A DNA stretch of 64,000 nt from Macrothele yani. Its lineage: Eukaryota; Arthropoda; Arachnida; Araneae; Macrothelidae. The translations under genes and the position numbers were made by a program. A model generated the notes under the pieces. The model did no database searches, had not been told where the DNA came from, and saw only the letters and a program-made list of their open reading frames with translations. The DNA is taken from the NCBI GenBank assembly GCA_039090855.1, contig CM077027.1, positions 105,995,187 through 106,059,186 on the forward strand, in the 5' to 3' direction. Positions 11,226-21,801 of this stretch are shown here, one piece after another. Position 1 is the first letter of the stretch. Each line of letters opens with the position of its first letter.

Positions 11226-11761
11226 ATTCGAAACCCTCATTTGGGGCCGATTTTTATTTCTTTTGTTATCAATATATAAACGCCGCCACTGTTTCCAATG
11301 GATAGCGGACTGCGTTGAATCTGTGAAAACGTAAACAACTCGTAATACGACTGTTGTTGCTTTTGAAACAGCTGTCGAGTGTAATATTTTTATCATGATT
11401 TTACAAAGTTCATTAAAACTATAATGTTCAACGTAGAAAATACGTAACAGTAATGTAGCGAAGTTACACATATCTTTCAAATACGTAACAGTAACAAGAA
11501 GTTGGTATGTTGAAGTTACAAAGGCATTTCACTGTAGCGTATAGGTTATGTTTCAAAGTTATGTAACGTTTGCGGACATTTTGACGTAACTGTAAGGTTT
11601 GTGAAACATTACTGTTACATTGCGCAACTTATCTGAAGTCTTAATGTTTCAGTGCTACGTACTTGTAACATATACGAAATATTCTGCGCTGTGTGGGTGG
11701 TTGTCGGCTGACCCGAAACCTGGGATTTCGTGCCCCGCCTTTATCAAGAGAGAGATGATGA
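11226..11761. other. No recognisable feature
   Basis: Contains GCCGCCACTG at 11282-11291, identical to the outer right end of the hAT element at 32141-35501, but I saw no partner end or 8-bp duplication. Otherwise nothing recognised. Confidence 0.4.
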
Positions 11762-11990
11762 AATGTACTACGTAGCGCGACATAGATGAGCTATTACTGC
11801 AGGAGAATATGTGTCAAGTCTGTAGTGTTACAGCGATAAGCCTGCCGACGTAATTCAGTAAGGAGAACAGCAGCCTCCGGAGAGATAAAACGTGAGTTCG
11901 AATCCACCACCGACAAAAGGTTATATGTTATAAGGTGTACAGTAGAGTTTTGCAGCATCCGCTTCACTGTCGAACGCAGGATCATAACGA
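11762..11990 (+). repeat. SINE-4-like tRNA-headed repeat, copy 2
   Basis: Shares with 10078-10270 the blocks GCCGACGTAATTCAGT, GAGTTCGAATCCACCACCG and AAAAGGTTATATGTTAT, with similar spacing. tRNA-like A and B boxes can be traced; no functional tRNA fold. Confidence 0.5.
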
Positions 11991-13132
11991 TGTGTAACCA
12001 ATTGGTGTACGTTGGGAAGGATTTATCCCATGTAGTGCCAAAGGAGGATCTACCCCATCTAAAGCCTCTAGTGCCAAATTCGCGAACTTAGTGAACCGAA
12101 ATACTTTTTCCTATTCGGTGCAGGTAGCCTTATTGCGTCCGTTGACCCCGCACTTTTTATGACCGATTTGAAACAAATGAATGATACTCCCGAACTTTGC
12201 AATTGACATTTTTGCTATATCTATTATATTTTCGGAGTTCGGTGAGCAAAGTTAGCGAATTCACCACTACGGTCGCTGATATCCAACTGATGGAATCGCT
12301 GTCCTGTATTCTTTGATTAATTCCTTTGGTTCCACATCAGCCTTTCCAGCTAGACCTACCCAGCACACCACTATCCTACCCAGCAAAAACAGTCTTGCTT
12401 GACCAGCGCTGGCAATCAGAATTGCCAACCAAAATTGCCAGCCGCAGCCCAGCACTATGGTGCCGGTACCGAAAAGTCAATAAAACGTTCCGACGGCCGA
12501 CACATGGGTCAGCAGTCGGGGTCAACAGCTGGCACACCCATGAGTTGTCAAATTCCTCAAAAAGGCCATCAGTTATCCATCGTAGGCATTGGCTTCCACA
12601 AGCTTCCCTTAAACGCTCCTGCAAACACGTGCCATAAATGGTGGATAGCCTAATGTGTTCCTCCAGTTTCCCGGTATGGCAACCAACAGAGAAGTGACGA
12701 AACTGATGGCTTGCCGAATCTGGTCCTTCAATTGCCCAGTAATGGCAAAAGACTGATTCTAGGACAAAGGAAGCTGTCCACGGTTCTGTCCTATCGATGT
12801 GCGCGTTTCACCGCCGCAAGTGAGGAGGAGGTTATCGGTTGGGAGATATGACATTGTTCCTCCACGTGGTCGGGTGAGTCAACCCTGCTGAATGACGTAA
12901 ACTCCTTAACGTTTCTCAGTCATTTTATTTTTCTTCATCTGAGTACCTCACTTTTATGTTGGAAGACGACAGGGCTATCAATGGTATGCTAGAGGCTGCC
13001 ACCAATGGATCGCTACCGTACCATGAGCGGCAGATTTTATCCAGGAGTGACCCATCACTATCAGCTGGCTGCCAGCAGTTTCTCAACACATGTGTTTTTA
13101 CTGGGTATGTTTACATGGCATTCCACTCCATC
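11991..13132. other. Unassigned, 12.3-12.65 kb more GC-rich
   Basis: The segment around 12320-12650 has overlapping frames on both strands (for example 82 codons at 12376-12624, minus) but no family motif that I recognise. If the ends at 9953 and 13192 belong together, this is the interior of that element. Confidence 0.35.
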
Positions 13133-13192
13133 CACAAATTCGGAGGTAGAACAAGATCCCAAAGTTGGTCCAAACATTTCGGAAACACCCTG
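13133..13192 (-). repeat. CAGGGTGTTTC-type transposon end, inverted
   Basis: Reverse complement reads CAGGGTGTTTCCGAAATG followed by a GGGATCTTGTTCTAC block that parallels GGGAGCTTGTTCTAC in the 9953 copy. Orientation is opposite to that copy. No target duplication found. Confidence 0.5.
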
Positions 13193-13639
13193 TTTATATT
13201 TTTCTTCGATGCTCAAGGGGTTGGAAAACCACCGAATAAAACAAACCCCTTGCTACCAGTGGTGTAGTGCTAATTGAAAAGGTACAGGAACACACGGCGC
13301 CTTCATATCGTCAATACCTTTCCTTTCTTACTTCTCCCAGCCATTCGACCTCCTCCCTTTTTACTTTCGTGTATTTATAATATAAGAAAGTTCAGTAATC
13401 TGTCGAAATCAGTGCTCTGTATAGAGTTTACCGGAAAGCGAGTCAGCTAGAAAACAATGTACCCGAACGCCGTTTTGGCTCACTACATCACTGTTTGTTA
13501 CTTTTGTCCAGTTATCACTTCTAGTGCTAGAATTAGCAAAACATTCTTATATTTGGTTTTTCTAGTTTAAACTTCACTGTCCTGATAAGAATTTAAATCG
13601 GCGTCCTTTATTAAGGAATACGGATTCTCATCATCCTTA
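13193..13639. other. No recognisable feature
   Basis: AT-rich, no motif seen, up to the start of the retrotransposon fragment. Confidence 0.4.
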
Positions 13640-14175
13640 GTGTTTTGTCTCTTGACAGGCTCATTGGTAACTCAGCAAGTTCTCTTCCTCCAGTTTCCTC
13701 TGTCTCTTGCTTTCTCATTCAATTCTTGATAGCTTCCTGTGCCTATTATATCACCAAGCATTATTAGTCTTCTCCTTCATCTTGGTCACTTTCCTTCAAT
13801 TTTCCCTTCTATCATTCTTTGCAATAGGCTGTCTCCTCTTAACACATGTCCTATCCAGTTATATTTTTTTACTTCAACTCTTTGCAATACTTCATCATTA
13901 GTAATTTCTTCAATCCACTTTATTTTTTCCATTCTTCTCCATAATCACATTTCAAATGCCTCCAGCATTTTAGTTTCTTTCTTCCCAATTGTCCACGTAT
14001 CCGTCCCATAAAACGTTGTACTCCAAATATAGCACCTAATAAGCCTTTTATTTGAATCTTTATTCATCTTATTAATAAACGGATTTTTCTGGTTATAAAA
14101 TACATATTTTCCTTTATTAAATATGTAGCGTTTGTGTGCAGCTGGCTTACTGAAACACTTAATTAATACAGACAT
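13640..14175 (-). pseudogene. Non-LTR retrotransposon C-terminal fragment (second family)
   Basis: The minus strand reads STTFYGTDTWTIGKKETKML, then LWRRMEKIKWIEEITNDEVL and GHVLRGDSLL, the region after the RT domain in a common animal non-LTR (RTE/endonuclease-RT) group: YGSETWT ... RRMEKI ... GHVLR. It differs from the family at 43 kb. Stops and frameshifts break it; only the last 180 or so residues are represented. Confidence 0.75.
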
Positions 14176-14190
14176 TGGACGTAGACTAGG

Positions 14191-14411
14191 AACATCAAAC
14201 AGAAGTCATCGCTCTTTCTACGTTTATAAGTGGTTCACGGAAAAATTCTCAAATGTGAAGCCTGGAGGAATTCGAGGTCGCTGTGGTGTAGTCGGAGCAT
14301 ATCCGGCGCGTAACTGGAAGACCCTGGGTTCGATTCCTGGTGGCGGCCAGTGATAATTTTTCAGTGACTCACTTATAAATGTGGAAAGAGCGATGACTTC
14401 TGTTTGATGTT
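14191..14411 (+). repeat. SINE-2 inverted twin (tRNA-headed, hairpin)
   Basis: A + copy with a tRNA-like head (GTCGCTGTGGTGTAG ... GGGTTCGATTCCTGG ... GGCGGCC) and a tail (CACTTATAAATGTGGAAAGA, CTTCTGTTTGATGTT). Joined in front of it at 14191-14250 is the same tail in inverted orientation. Tail arms of about 58 bp therefore face each other around the tRNA-like core. A near-tRNA anticodon arm TCCGG/CTGGA can be drawn, but position 33 is G, not T, so I do not call a tRNA gene. Confidence 0.75.
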
Positions 14412-14449
14412 ACTGAAACATTGCATAGATCAAAACTTCACCAACAGTG

Positions 14450-14986
14450 AAATACGAGTCACTCAAATAAAGTAAGGAAGTTTTTACTTATAGCTAATCG
14501 TTTATTGCTGTCAATAGGCACTTGATCATTTGCTCTTTAACAAGGTGAGATCACGAAAACTTAGATTAATATCCACAATCAATTAACCATGAAACACAAC
14601 ACTGAAACTTGAATTAATATCCACAATCAATTAACCATGAAACACAACACTGAAACTTGAATTAATATCCACAAGAACATAACACTGTTATTAAAGTAGA
14701 ACACGTAGCCCTCACAAATACTTGAACGATAATTAAGCAGTCGCGTATCCAGAAGAAATATTAACGTTCACCATCCAACATCTTCCTTTAATCAACCGCT
14801 GCAATGCCTTTTTTATCTATCGTCCTTATCCGGTCACTCTTGTTCCGACCTCATGGTGTTGCCAACAGTATTCTCGTTTGAGGGAAAAGACATAACGTTA
14901 AGTTTGGAAAGTGTAAAGGAGAACAAACTCAAATTTACATAGGAAAGGGAATTAAAAATGAAAGTTAAATTAGAATATGCGTCACA
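14450..14986 (-). mobile_element. LTR-like repeat, copy 1
   Basis: On the minus strand it begins TGTGACGCATATTCTAA at 14986 and runs to an AATAAA signal near 14500. The first 150 bp match the repeat ending at 42512. Start with TG, promoter-like middle and a late AATAAA fit a solo LTR, but the 3' boundary is vague and I found no convincing target duplication. A 48-bp tandem repeat sits inside. Confidence 0.4.
14558..14701. repeat. 48-bp tandem repeat, three copies
   Basis: AACTTGAATTAATATCCACA or a one-base variant starts at 14558, 14606 and 14654, exactly 48 bp apart; units one and two are nearly identical. It lies inside the LTR-like repeat and is not present in the related copy at 42 kb. 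Confidence 0.9.
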
Positions 14987-15875
14987 ATTCTTTCTTTTAT
15001 TATACGGATTCTAGATAGAGAAAAATCAGCGCCATTAGATGAGACATGATATCCATATCTTACACGGGGTTCGAATCCAGTCTGCGAAGATAGATGCCCA
15101 CATGCTGGATCTCATTATTCAAAAGGAGGATTTGCTAATTTTACTCTCTCCGTTATCACACTTTTTCCTTCCCATCGATAAACATCTTGAATGATGCCCA
15201 GCAAGTTTATGTTTTTCATGTGAGTACGCTCCATTTGTTGTAATCTAGAAATAAATAGAGTTGATTATTGCGATACCCCCCGTAAAGTTTTCTGAAGGCT
15301 GTTTTTTCATCGCTTTTCACAAAAGTGTGTGTACTCTTATGCAGTGGCCGTTAGATTAAGTGCCCCGCGTTTACCTTTACTTCTCCCGTCCTCCCATGCT
15401 GATCGAAATTCTCCGAAGAAGTTCGGGAATGAGAAAGAAAATGGATATTATAGCAGCAGCTATTTTTTATCTGCGCGTCTGGAACTCCATTTATCATGTT
15501 CTCTGCAAGACGAAGATTCTTCCTTCATGAATCTCCCAAGATTTGAGTTATGGCTCATCTCTTTTTTCATTGCCATAACCCTCATTCATCGTTTCAAAAT
15601 ACTCAAGAAACTCAAATCGACCAGTGGAAAAAACATTCAACGACATACAGAAGTTCCTCGAAAACAACTTCATCGATTGCATTCTTTCTCCTTTCGATAT
15701 GAGGATGTGATATGGTTGTGGGTTATTTTCCTGTATGTTAAATCAACAAAAGGGTTTCACGAATCTTGAACACGTTTTTATTTCAGTGAAGTGGCATAGC
15801 TTCTCTTTAACATTTCTTAAAAAAGAAAGCTTCCATTTACAAATAAATCACGTCGTGTCGGCAGACACGAATGCA
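14987..15875. other. No recognisable gene
   Basis: Holds a 146-codon + frame at 15329-15769. It has a hydrophobic stretch (LWLISFFIAITLI) but no motif, and its neighbours are all transposons. I consider it a chance frame. The segment ends at the left end of TcB. Confidence 0.4.
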
Positions 15876-15974
15876 CACAGTCGAATCAGAATAATATGGC
15901 CACCTGCGGAATCACAGTGTGCCCGCCTAGACGAGACACAGAGTGCTCGTGACAAGGTCGACCACACGGAGATA

Positions 15975-17171
15975 CACTGAAGAGCAATTGAATTAAAGAT
16001 ACCTGTCTAGTAACGTGTAGCACCACCTTTCGCTGTGATGACGGCGGCGATTTGTCTCGGCATGGATTCGACAAGACACCGGAACCGTTGGTTAGCCATA
16101 CGGATCCACGACCCCTGAACAAGCTCCCACAGTTCACGAAGATTTGATGGAGGGGGTCAGAGCCTAGAACATCTCTCTCAATGGCATCCCAGATGTGCTC
16201 GATGGGATTAAAGTCAGGTGACCTAGCTGGCCAAGGAAGCGAGGTCACGACGGTGGAGTGTTCATCCAACCATTTGGATACAATTCGGGAGCTGCATTGT
16301 CTTGTTGCAGGATGAAGTCTCCAGTGGGATGTTGAAGACGCAAAAACGGGAGCAAATGGTCGTTCAGGATATCCTCGTAACGTTGACCTGTGAGAGACGA
16401 TGTCACACGTCCCAGGGGTCCCATTTCAGTCCACGTAAACAGTCCCCAGACGAGAATGCCAACCCCACCAGCTTGAAGAGTGTCCCTGCTGGCAAGAAGG
16501 ATCCATCGCTTCATGTGGTTTGCGCCGTACTCGTATCCTGCCATCCTCATGAACCAACGGGAATCTCGACTCATCAGTCCAGACAACATTTTTCCATATA
16601 TCTAGGGTCCAGTGGCGATGTTCCTGCGCCCATGCTAAACTTTTCACCCTGTGATGTGCGGTCAGCAGCGGTACCCTCATGGGACGATGGCTTCTGTACC
16701 CCATAGCGAGGAGGATGGTGTGGCTGCTTACACGTTTTTGTGCACCAGCGTTAAATTGCCTAGTGATTTCTTGCACTTTGTCCCATCTATCCGCTGCTAC
16801 AATGCGAGCTAGCCGACGATGACCCCGCTCATCCACTGTTGTCCACGGCAGTTGGCCCTTGCAGGGATGGTTTCACCGGGTTCGATGTACTCACGGTACA
16901 CACGTGACACAGTGGCTCGTGAAAATCCCAGTGTTTGCACGACTTCTGAGATGGAGTGACCCATTCGTCGGACCCTGACAATTTGCCCACGATTAAATGC
17001 GTTTAGATCCTTCGTGTTACCCATACTGCGTCCGACTCTTACTGATTCCCGTCGCATCACTCCTTATATTGTCGGATCGCTGCATACGTCATGTCGTTTC
17101 CGTTTACAGGGCCGCCCACAGCGCCACATTTGCATAACGCCAGCTGTCTCTAAATCAATTGCTCTTCAGTG
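15975..17171 (-). mobile_element. TcA copy 1, nested in TcB
   Basis: Tc1-like element with ends CACTGAAGAGCAATTGAATT (left) and the inverse at 17171, flanked by TA at 15973-15974 and 17172-17173. One of four TcA copies in the window (others at 28507, 40086 and 57895). At 1197 bp it is close to full length. Confidence 0.95.
16008..17024 (-). pseudogene. TcA transposase pseudogene (copy 1)
   Basis: Tc1 family DDE transposase. N-terminus MGNTKDLNAFNRGQIV with helix-turn-helix (HSISEVVQTLGFSRATVSRV), then TRQFNAGAQKRVSSHT, first Asp in WTDESRFPL, second Asp in ILQQDNAAPE, Glu in ARSPDFNPIEHIWDAI. At least three frameshifts separate these. A short deletion follows QQDNAAP, so copy 1 has lost residues between second Asp and Glu. 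Confidence 0.9.
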
Positions 17172-17221
17172 TATAAACGGCCGGCCAGAACAGATGAGCC
17201 ATAGTGCTCCACTTGAGCACA

Positions 17222-18237
17222 ATGGGCAGAGCTAGTGATTTGACGGACGTACAAAAGGGAATGATCATCGGCTACCACACCAATGGTGGAAGAATGTCAG
17301 AAACAGCAGACTTCGTGGGCTGTTCGTGAAGTGCCGTAGTAAGGATGTACCAAGAATGGACCGATGGCACACCAAGTTCCTCGTGACGTCCTAACTGTGG
17401 AGCCTCAAAGGCCATCGATCCCAGAGGATAACGTCGCCTCCGTCGACTTGTAAAAGGCAATCGAGGAGCAACAGTGCAGCAATTGACCACACAAAAGAAC
17501 GCTGATGCACACAGGTACGTGTCCCCGATAACAGTAGAGCGAACTCTGAGCGTCAAGGCGCCCATCCTAACCCAGTCCATCGGGAATGAAGCCTACAGTT
17601 CGCATGGGACTACCGTCATTGGGCAGTAGCAGAGTGGGAATAGGTTGCCATCTCCGACGAATCGAGGTTTCTAATTTAAAGAAGCGACAGGCGTTGGGGT
17701 ATATGGCATCATACACACGAGAACCAACACACGGGCACACTTGTTGGTCAGGTACAGGCTGGCAGTGGCAGTTTGCATATCTGGGGGATGTTTTCCTGGT
17801 ATGATCTGGGACGGCTGGTACCATTAGATGGGTCCATGAACGCCAATGGCTGTCACTCCATCCTCGCTAACAACATGTGTCCCTTCATGTTGGACGTTTT
17901 CCCTGGTAGTGATGGTGTCTACCAACAGGACAATGCGAGCTGCCACGTAGCTAAGAGGATGCGTGACAGGGATCCAAGAACACGACAGCGATGTCTCCGT
18001 TCTCCCTTGGCCGGCTAAATCGCCCAACCTCAATCTCATAGAGCACTTGTGAAGCTACTTATATCGACAGGTTCGACGTGCCAACCCACAACTACGACAT
18101 CTCCGGTACCTCCGTGCTCTGCCGCAGTCCAAATGAGCACGGGTGCCTCGGGCAACCTTCCACGGCATCATTGGGTCCATGCCACGTAGTCTCGTCGCTG
18201 TCATACGGGCCAAGGGTGGTTATTCCATTATTAGGTA
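17222..18237 (+). pseudogene. TcB transposase pseudogene
   Basis: Starts ATG at 17222: MGRASDLTDVQKGMIIGYHT, the N-terminal helix-turn-helix of a Tc1 transposase. Later parts, in several frames, include YQQDNASCHVAKRM (second Asp), LPWPAKSPNLNLIEHL (Glu) and a C-terminus ending SLVAVIRAKGGYS. About six internal stops or shifts. The spacing from second Asp to Glu, allowing one 1-base shift, is 36 residues (DD36E). Confidence 0.88.
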
Positions 18238-18321
18238 GGATGCCATATTATTCTGATGTGACTGTGTATATACTGTATATCATCATCATCGTCAATTAAT
18301 ACATATAATTGGCGTGGGTTA

Positions 18322-18612
18322 GGATCACCAAACAGAACTCATCGCTCTTTCCACGTTTAGAAGCTAGTCGCAGAAATATTCTCATTGGCCGCCACCGAGA
18401 ATCGAACCCAGGGCCTTCCAGTTACGCGCCCTTTCGGCTTGGCAGTTAGTCGTATGTGAGTCTGGAGGAATTCGAGGCCGCTGTGGTGCAGTGGTAGCAT
18501 GTCGGGTGCGTAACTGGAAGGCTTGGGTTCTATTCTCGGTGGCGGCCAATGAGAATATTTCCGAGACTCGCTTCTAAACGTGGAAAGAGCGATGAGTTCT
18601 GTTTGATGATCA
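18322..18612 (+). repeat. SINE-2 inverted twin, longer arms
   Basis: A + copy (GGCCGCTGTGGTGCAGTGG head, GGGTTCTATTCTCGG B box, tail GTGGAAAGAGCGATGAG) is preceded by a partial inverted copy covering tail and half the tRNA-like head (18330-18431). The arms pair over about 100 bp (left 18330-18431, right about 18503-18604). The + copy joins an RTE fragment at its right edge. Confidence 0.8.
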
Positions 18613-19315
18613 TCATTGTCAACAATTTTCCATCCACTACCGGATGAAGGTCTCCCTAAAATTCTTCCACAAGACTGTCTTCCGCCATTCTCCTCCATAC
18701 CACTCCTGCATACTTTCGAATTTCATCCTCCCATCTCCCACGTGGTCTTCTTTTGCGTGTTTTCCTGTCCCTTGGATCTAGTCTAAAATGTCGTTAGCCC
18801 GTTCTCCTGGTTATATATCTATGCCCTTGACATTTCAGTGATTTTACTCTGATCAGATGTCTCCTACTCTTGTCATTTTCCTTATCCACGAGTTTCTCTT
18901 CTTATCTTTCCTGCTTACACCAAGCATGCATCTCTCGCTGCTTCTTCAGTTGTCTGCAGTCTTTGTGTGTCTCTTTTAGTTAAGATGCATGTCTCTGCTC
19001 CATATGTAGGCATTGGAATGATGCATTAATTAAACACTTTTCTGTTAAGACATAATTGCATATATATATCTCAAATCTGTACTGTTTCCTCCAAAGGCTA
19101 TCCAACCAAGTTTTATGCGTCGATTTATTTCTTCATCAGTGTAAGCTTTGTTTGGTAATTGCTGTTAACTGTCGGTACCGGATATCTCTAGCTTTTCCGT
19201 ATTAATTGATAAATCTTCATTTCTTGTAAAAGCATTGCGCATCAGTTTTGTCTTATGAAAGGACATTTTTAATCCCACTTCTTTGCTCGTGTAAGCAAGT
19301 TTTTGGATTATCATA
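18609..19315 (-). mobile_element. RTE-like retrotransposon, 3' fragment
   Basis: Minus-strand copy of the last 700 bp of the 43-kb RTE family. It starts at the 3' end (ATCATCATTGTCAAC) and reads backwards to the region after the RT core (GGACATTTTTAATCCCACTT is the reverse of KMSF-like codons). Frame is lost by indels. The TcC element begins about 20 bp beyond its truncation point. Confidence 0.88.
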
Positions 19316-19335
19316 TGATATATCTTCCTCATGTA

Positions 19336-20553
19336 CACGCTCGAGTCACATTATTGTGACCACCAGCTTATATCCAGAGTAACCGCCGTGTGCAGCGCCG
19401 ACAGCAGCTAGACAGGCTTGGAGTAAGTGAATAAGGTGCTGGAAAGTTTTCACAGGTATGTAGAGCCATGCTGACTCCAGTGCATCTGACAGCTGCTGGA
19501 TAGTGCGTGGAGGAGGATCCATAGACCGAAAAACACGACCGAGGTGGTCCCATAGATGCTCAATTGGGTTTAAGTCTGGGGAATTTAGGTGGCCAGGGAA
19601 GTACCTTGAAGTCTTCATCGTGCTCTTCCAACCACTCTCGGATATTTCAAGCTGTGTGGCACGTCGCATTGTCGTGCTGGAAGATCCCATCCACTCCAGG
19701 GAAGATCATCAGCGTGTATGGATGTACGCTGTCTGCAAGGATGGATTCATAACGAATTCGGTCCATAGTGCTTTCCACATGTATGAGTGGACCCAAAGAA
19801 TGCCACGAAAACATTCCATATACCACAACGATGCCTCCCACTAGTTTGAGCTCTTCCAGTAACAATTGAAGAGTGTTTGTTCTCCGATGTTTCACGCCTT
19901 ATACGCTAACGTCCATCCGATCGATGAAGCAGAAAACCTCACTCATCGAAGAAGGCAATACTTTCCCAGACAGCGGAGGTCCAATTGCGATCATGCAGTA
20001 CAAATGTAAGCTTTTTCTGCCGGTGCACCTTCGTTAGCATAGGTTCATTGACCATCCGTCAGCATCGGAGACCCATACGCAGCAGGGTTTGCTGAACTGT
20101 CGTTTTAGACACACTTCCGGTAGCCCCCTGGTTCATTCGGCCAGTGAGTTGCTCCACTGTAGCAAGTCGATTGGCCCTTACGCACCTTCGAAGCTGACGA
20201 TCACCTCTCGCATCAATGGCACGCGGTGCTCCGCAGTTTCAACGACGCTTATTAGCAAAGGTGCCATTTCTCCAATCTCGTAACACTTTAACCACAGCAG
20301 CACGGAACAATTCACGATCTGCGCTGTTTCTGAAATTTTTCCACCCTTGGCCAGAAAGCCGATGATCAACCGTTTTACAAATCTGATAAATCACTCCTTT
20401 TATCCATGACAGCAACAAGTGGTGTGTTTTCAGAATGCCTACAGCACACCTTATGTACCCTCCAAGCCAGCTGACAACAGTCCGTTCCTACATTGGCTAC
20501 GCGCTGTTGACGTCAAAAGTAGGAGGTCGTCACAATAATGTAACTCGACTGTG
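19336..20553 (-). mobile_element. TcC: Tc1-like transposon, 1218 bp
   Basis: Left end CACGCTCGAGTCACATTATT and right end, inverted, CACAGTCGAGTTACATTATT share TCGAGT(C/T)ACATTATTGTGAC. TA lies at both borders (19334-19335, 20554-20555). Right border and the start of TcD are only six bases apart. Confidence 0.92.
19346..20369 (-). pseudogene. TcC transposase pseudogene
   Basis: Fragments in N-to-C order: IGFLAKGGKISETAQIV (helix-turn-helix remnant, 20178-20369), VVYGMFSWHSLGPLIHVE and GIFQHDNATCHTA (second Asp, 19647-19895), then NSPDLNPIEHLWDHLG (Glu) and RTIQQLSDALESAW (19346-19690). The first-Asp region is very decayed. Allowing the frameshift, second Asp to Glu is 36 residues, as in TcA, TcB and TcD. 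Confidence 0.85.
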
Positions 20554-20559
20554 TATATA

Positions 20560-21801
20560 CACTGAAGTGCCAGAAAAACTGGTAGAGACGAGCTTATGCA
20601 AAATCAATAGCAATGTCACCAATGCGCGTACTCTGTTGCGTCCTCCAGTGCGTATTAAAAGCGATAGACAGCCTTGCCAGCTGTCAGAGCTGTTTTCGAC
20701 ATGAAAATGACAAGTAATAACAATTTAAGCGATTTTCAACGCGGTGTCATAGTTGGTGCTCGTGAGATGGGCCGTAGTATTTCGGAGGTAGAAACGAAGT
20801 TCGGATTTTTACGGACCACCATTTCAAGGGTGTACCGTGACTACAAGAGTTCCGGCAAAACCTCCAACCTACGATATCAGTGTGGCCGTAAAAAGTCATT
20901 GGGTGTACGTGACCATCGTCGCTGTCAAGAATCGTTTCACGCGATAGGCGTGCAACACTCTCGCAGGTATCATCGGAATTCAATGCTGGATGCTCAACAA
21001 GCATCAGCGTCCGGACTGTGCAACGTACCCTGTACGATATGGGCTTTGGAAGCCGACGCCCAAATCGGGTCCCCTTGATGGGTGCACGACACAGAGCTAT
21101 GCGCCACGCTTGGGCACGGAAACACCGCCACTGGACACTTGATGACTAGAAACAAGTAGCCTGCTCTGATTAGTCGCGTTTCCAACTGTATCGGGCAGAT
21201 GGAAGGATACGTGTGTGTGGCGCAAACTCCATGAAATCATGGATCCCGCCTGTCAACAGGGGACTGTATTAGCTGGTGGTGGTGTGTGTGTGTGTGGAGG
21301 GGGGTCCCCTAATGGTATGAGGTGTGTTTAGCTGGACTTCACTGGGACCCCTGGTACGTATACAAACGTCTGTGACCTGCCAACGCTATGTGCGCATGCT
21401 TTCTGACGAGATACACCCGTTCATGTCCTGCAATCATGCTGATGAGTTGAGCCTGTTCCAACAGGACAATGCCACTCCACACAAGTGTCGGGACGCCACA
21501 TTATGGTTAGAGGAGCATTCATCTGAGTTTCGGGTGTTGCCATTCACACCCAAGTCCCCAGATCTGAACGTGACAGAACACATTTGGGATGCCATGAAAC
21601 GCGCTACCGGCAACAGGAATCCGAGACCACGGAATACATCCGAATTGTGTAACGCTCTGCAGGAAGTATGGTGTTCATTGCCTACAGCATATTCCAGAAG
21701 CTAGTGGAGTCCATGCCAGGTCGTAATTCTGCAGTCCTGCGCTCCAGTGGGGGACCTACCAAGTATTAGACTAGTGTGCCAGTTTTTCTGGCACTTCAGT
21801 G
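20560..21801 (+). mobile_element. TcD: Tc1-like transposon, 1242 bp
   Basis: Ends CACTGAAGTGCCAGAAAAAC and its inverse at 21801 match over at least 20 bp; TA at 20558-20559 and 21802-21803. The first eight bases (CACTGAAG) are shared with TcA, but the rest of the terminal repeat is different. Confidence 0.95.
20701..21769 (+). pseudogene. TcD transposase pseudogene (DD36E)
   Basis: Begins MKMTSNNNLSDFQRGVIVG at 20701, with a helix-turn-helix (MGRSISEVETKFGFLRTTIS). The frame is lost near 20950. It resumes at 21324 with MFSWTSLGPLVRIQTS, LFQQDNATPHKCRD (second Asp) and SPDLNVTEHIWDAM (Glu), with exactly 36 residues between these in one frame. An insertion of TG repeats near 21285 lies in the middle part. 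Last block SMPGRNSAVLRSSGG ends near 21769. Confidence 0.9.

Larger units (their letters stand above)
15876..18266 (+). mobile_element. TcB: Tc1-like transposon split by a TcA insertion
   Basis: The left end at 15876 (CACAGTCGAATCAGAATAAT) matches the inverted right end finishing at 18266 (ATTATTCTGATGTGACTGTG). A TA follows the right end; the left flank is CA, probably a mutated TA. Removing the TcA copy (15975-17171) and one TA leaves about 1192 bp, a normal Tc1 length. Transposase pieces lie on the + strand after the insertion. TcA therefore entered the 5' non-coding part of TcB. Confidence 0.88.

Noticed and set aside
11282..11291. hAT right end
   Set aside because: GCCGCCACTG matches the 32-kb hAT end but no left end or 8-bp duplication was found.
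12376..12624. 82-codon minus-strand gene
   Set aside because: No recognisable domain; overlapping frames on both strands suggest GC-rich non-coding sequence.
14275..14348. tRNA-Thr(CGT)-like gene in SINE-2
   Set aside because: The drawn anticodon loop has G at position 33 and the block is a repeated SINE head.
15329..15769. 146-codon protein gene
   Set aside because: No motif, no neighbouring gene signals, low-information composition; likely chance.
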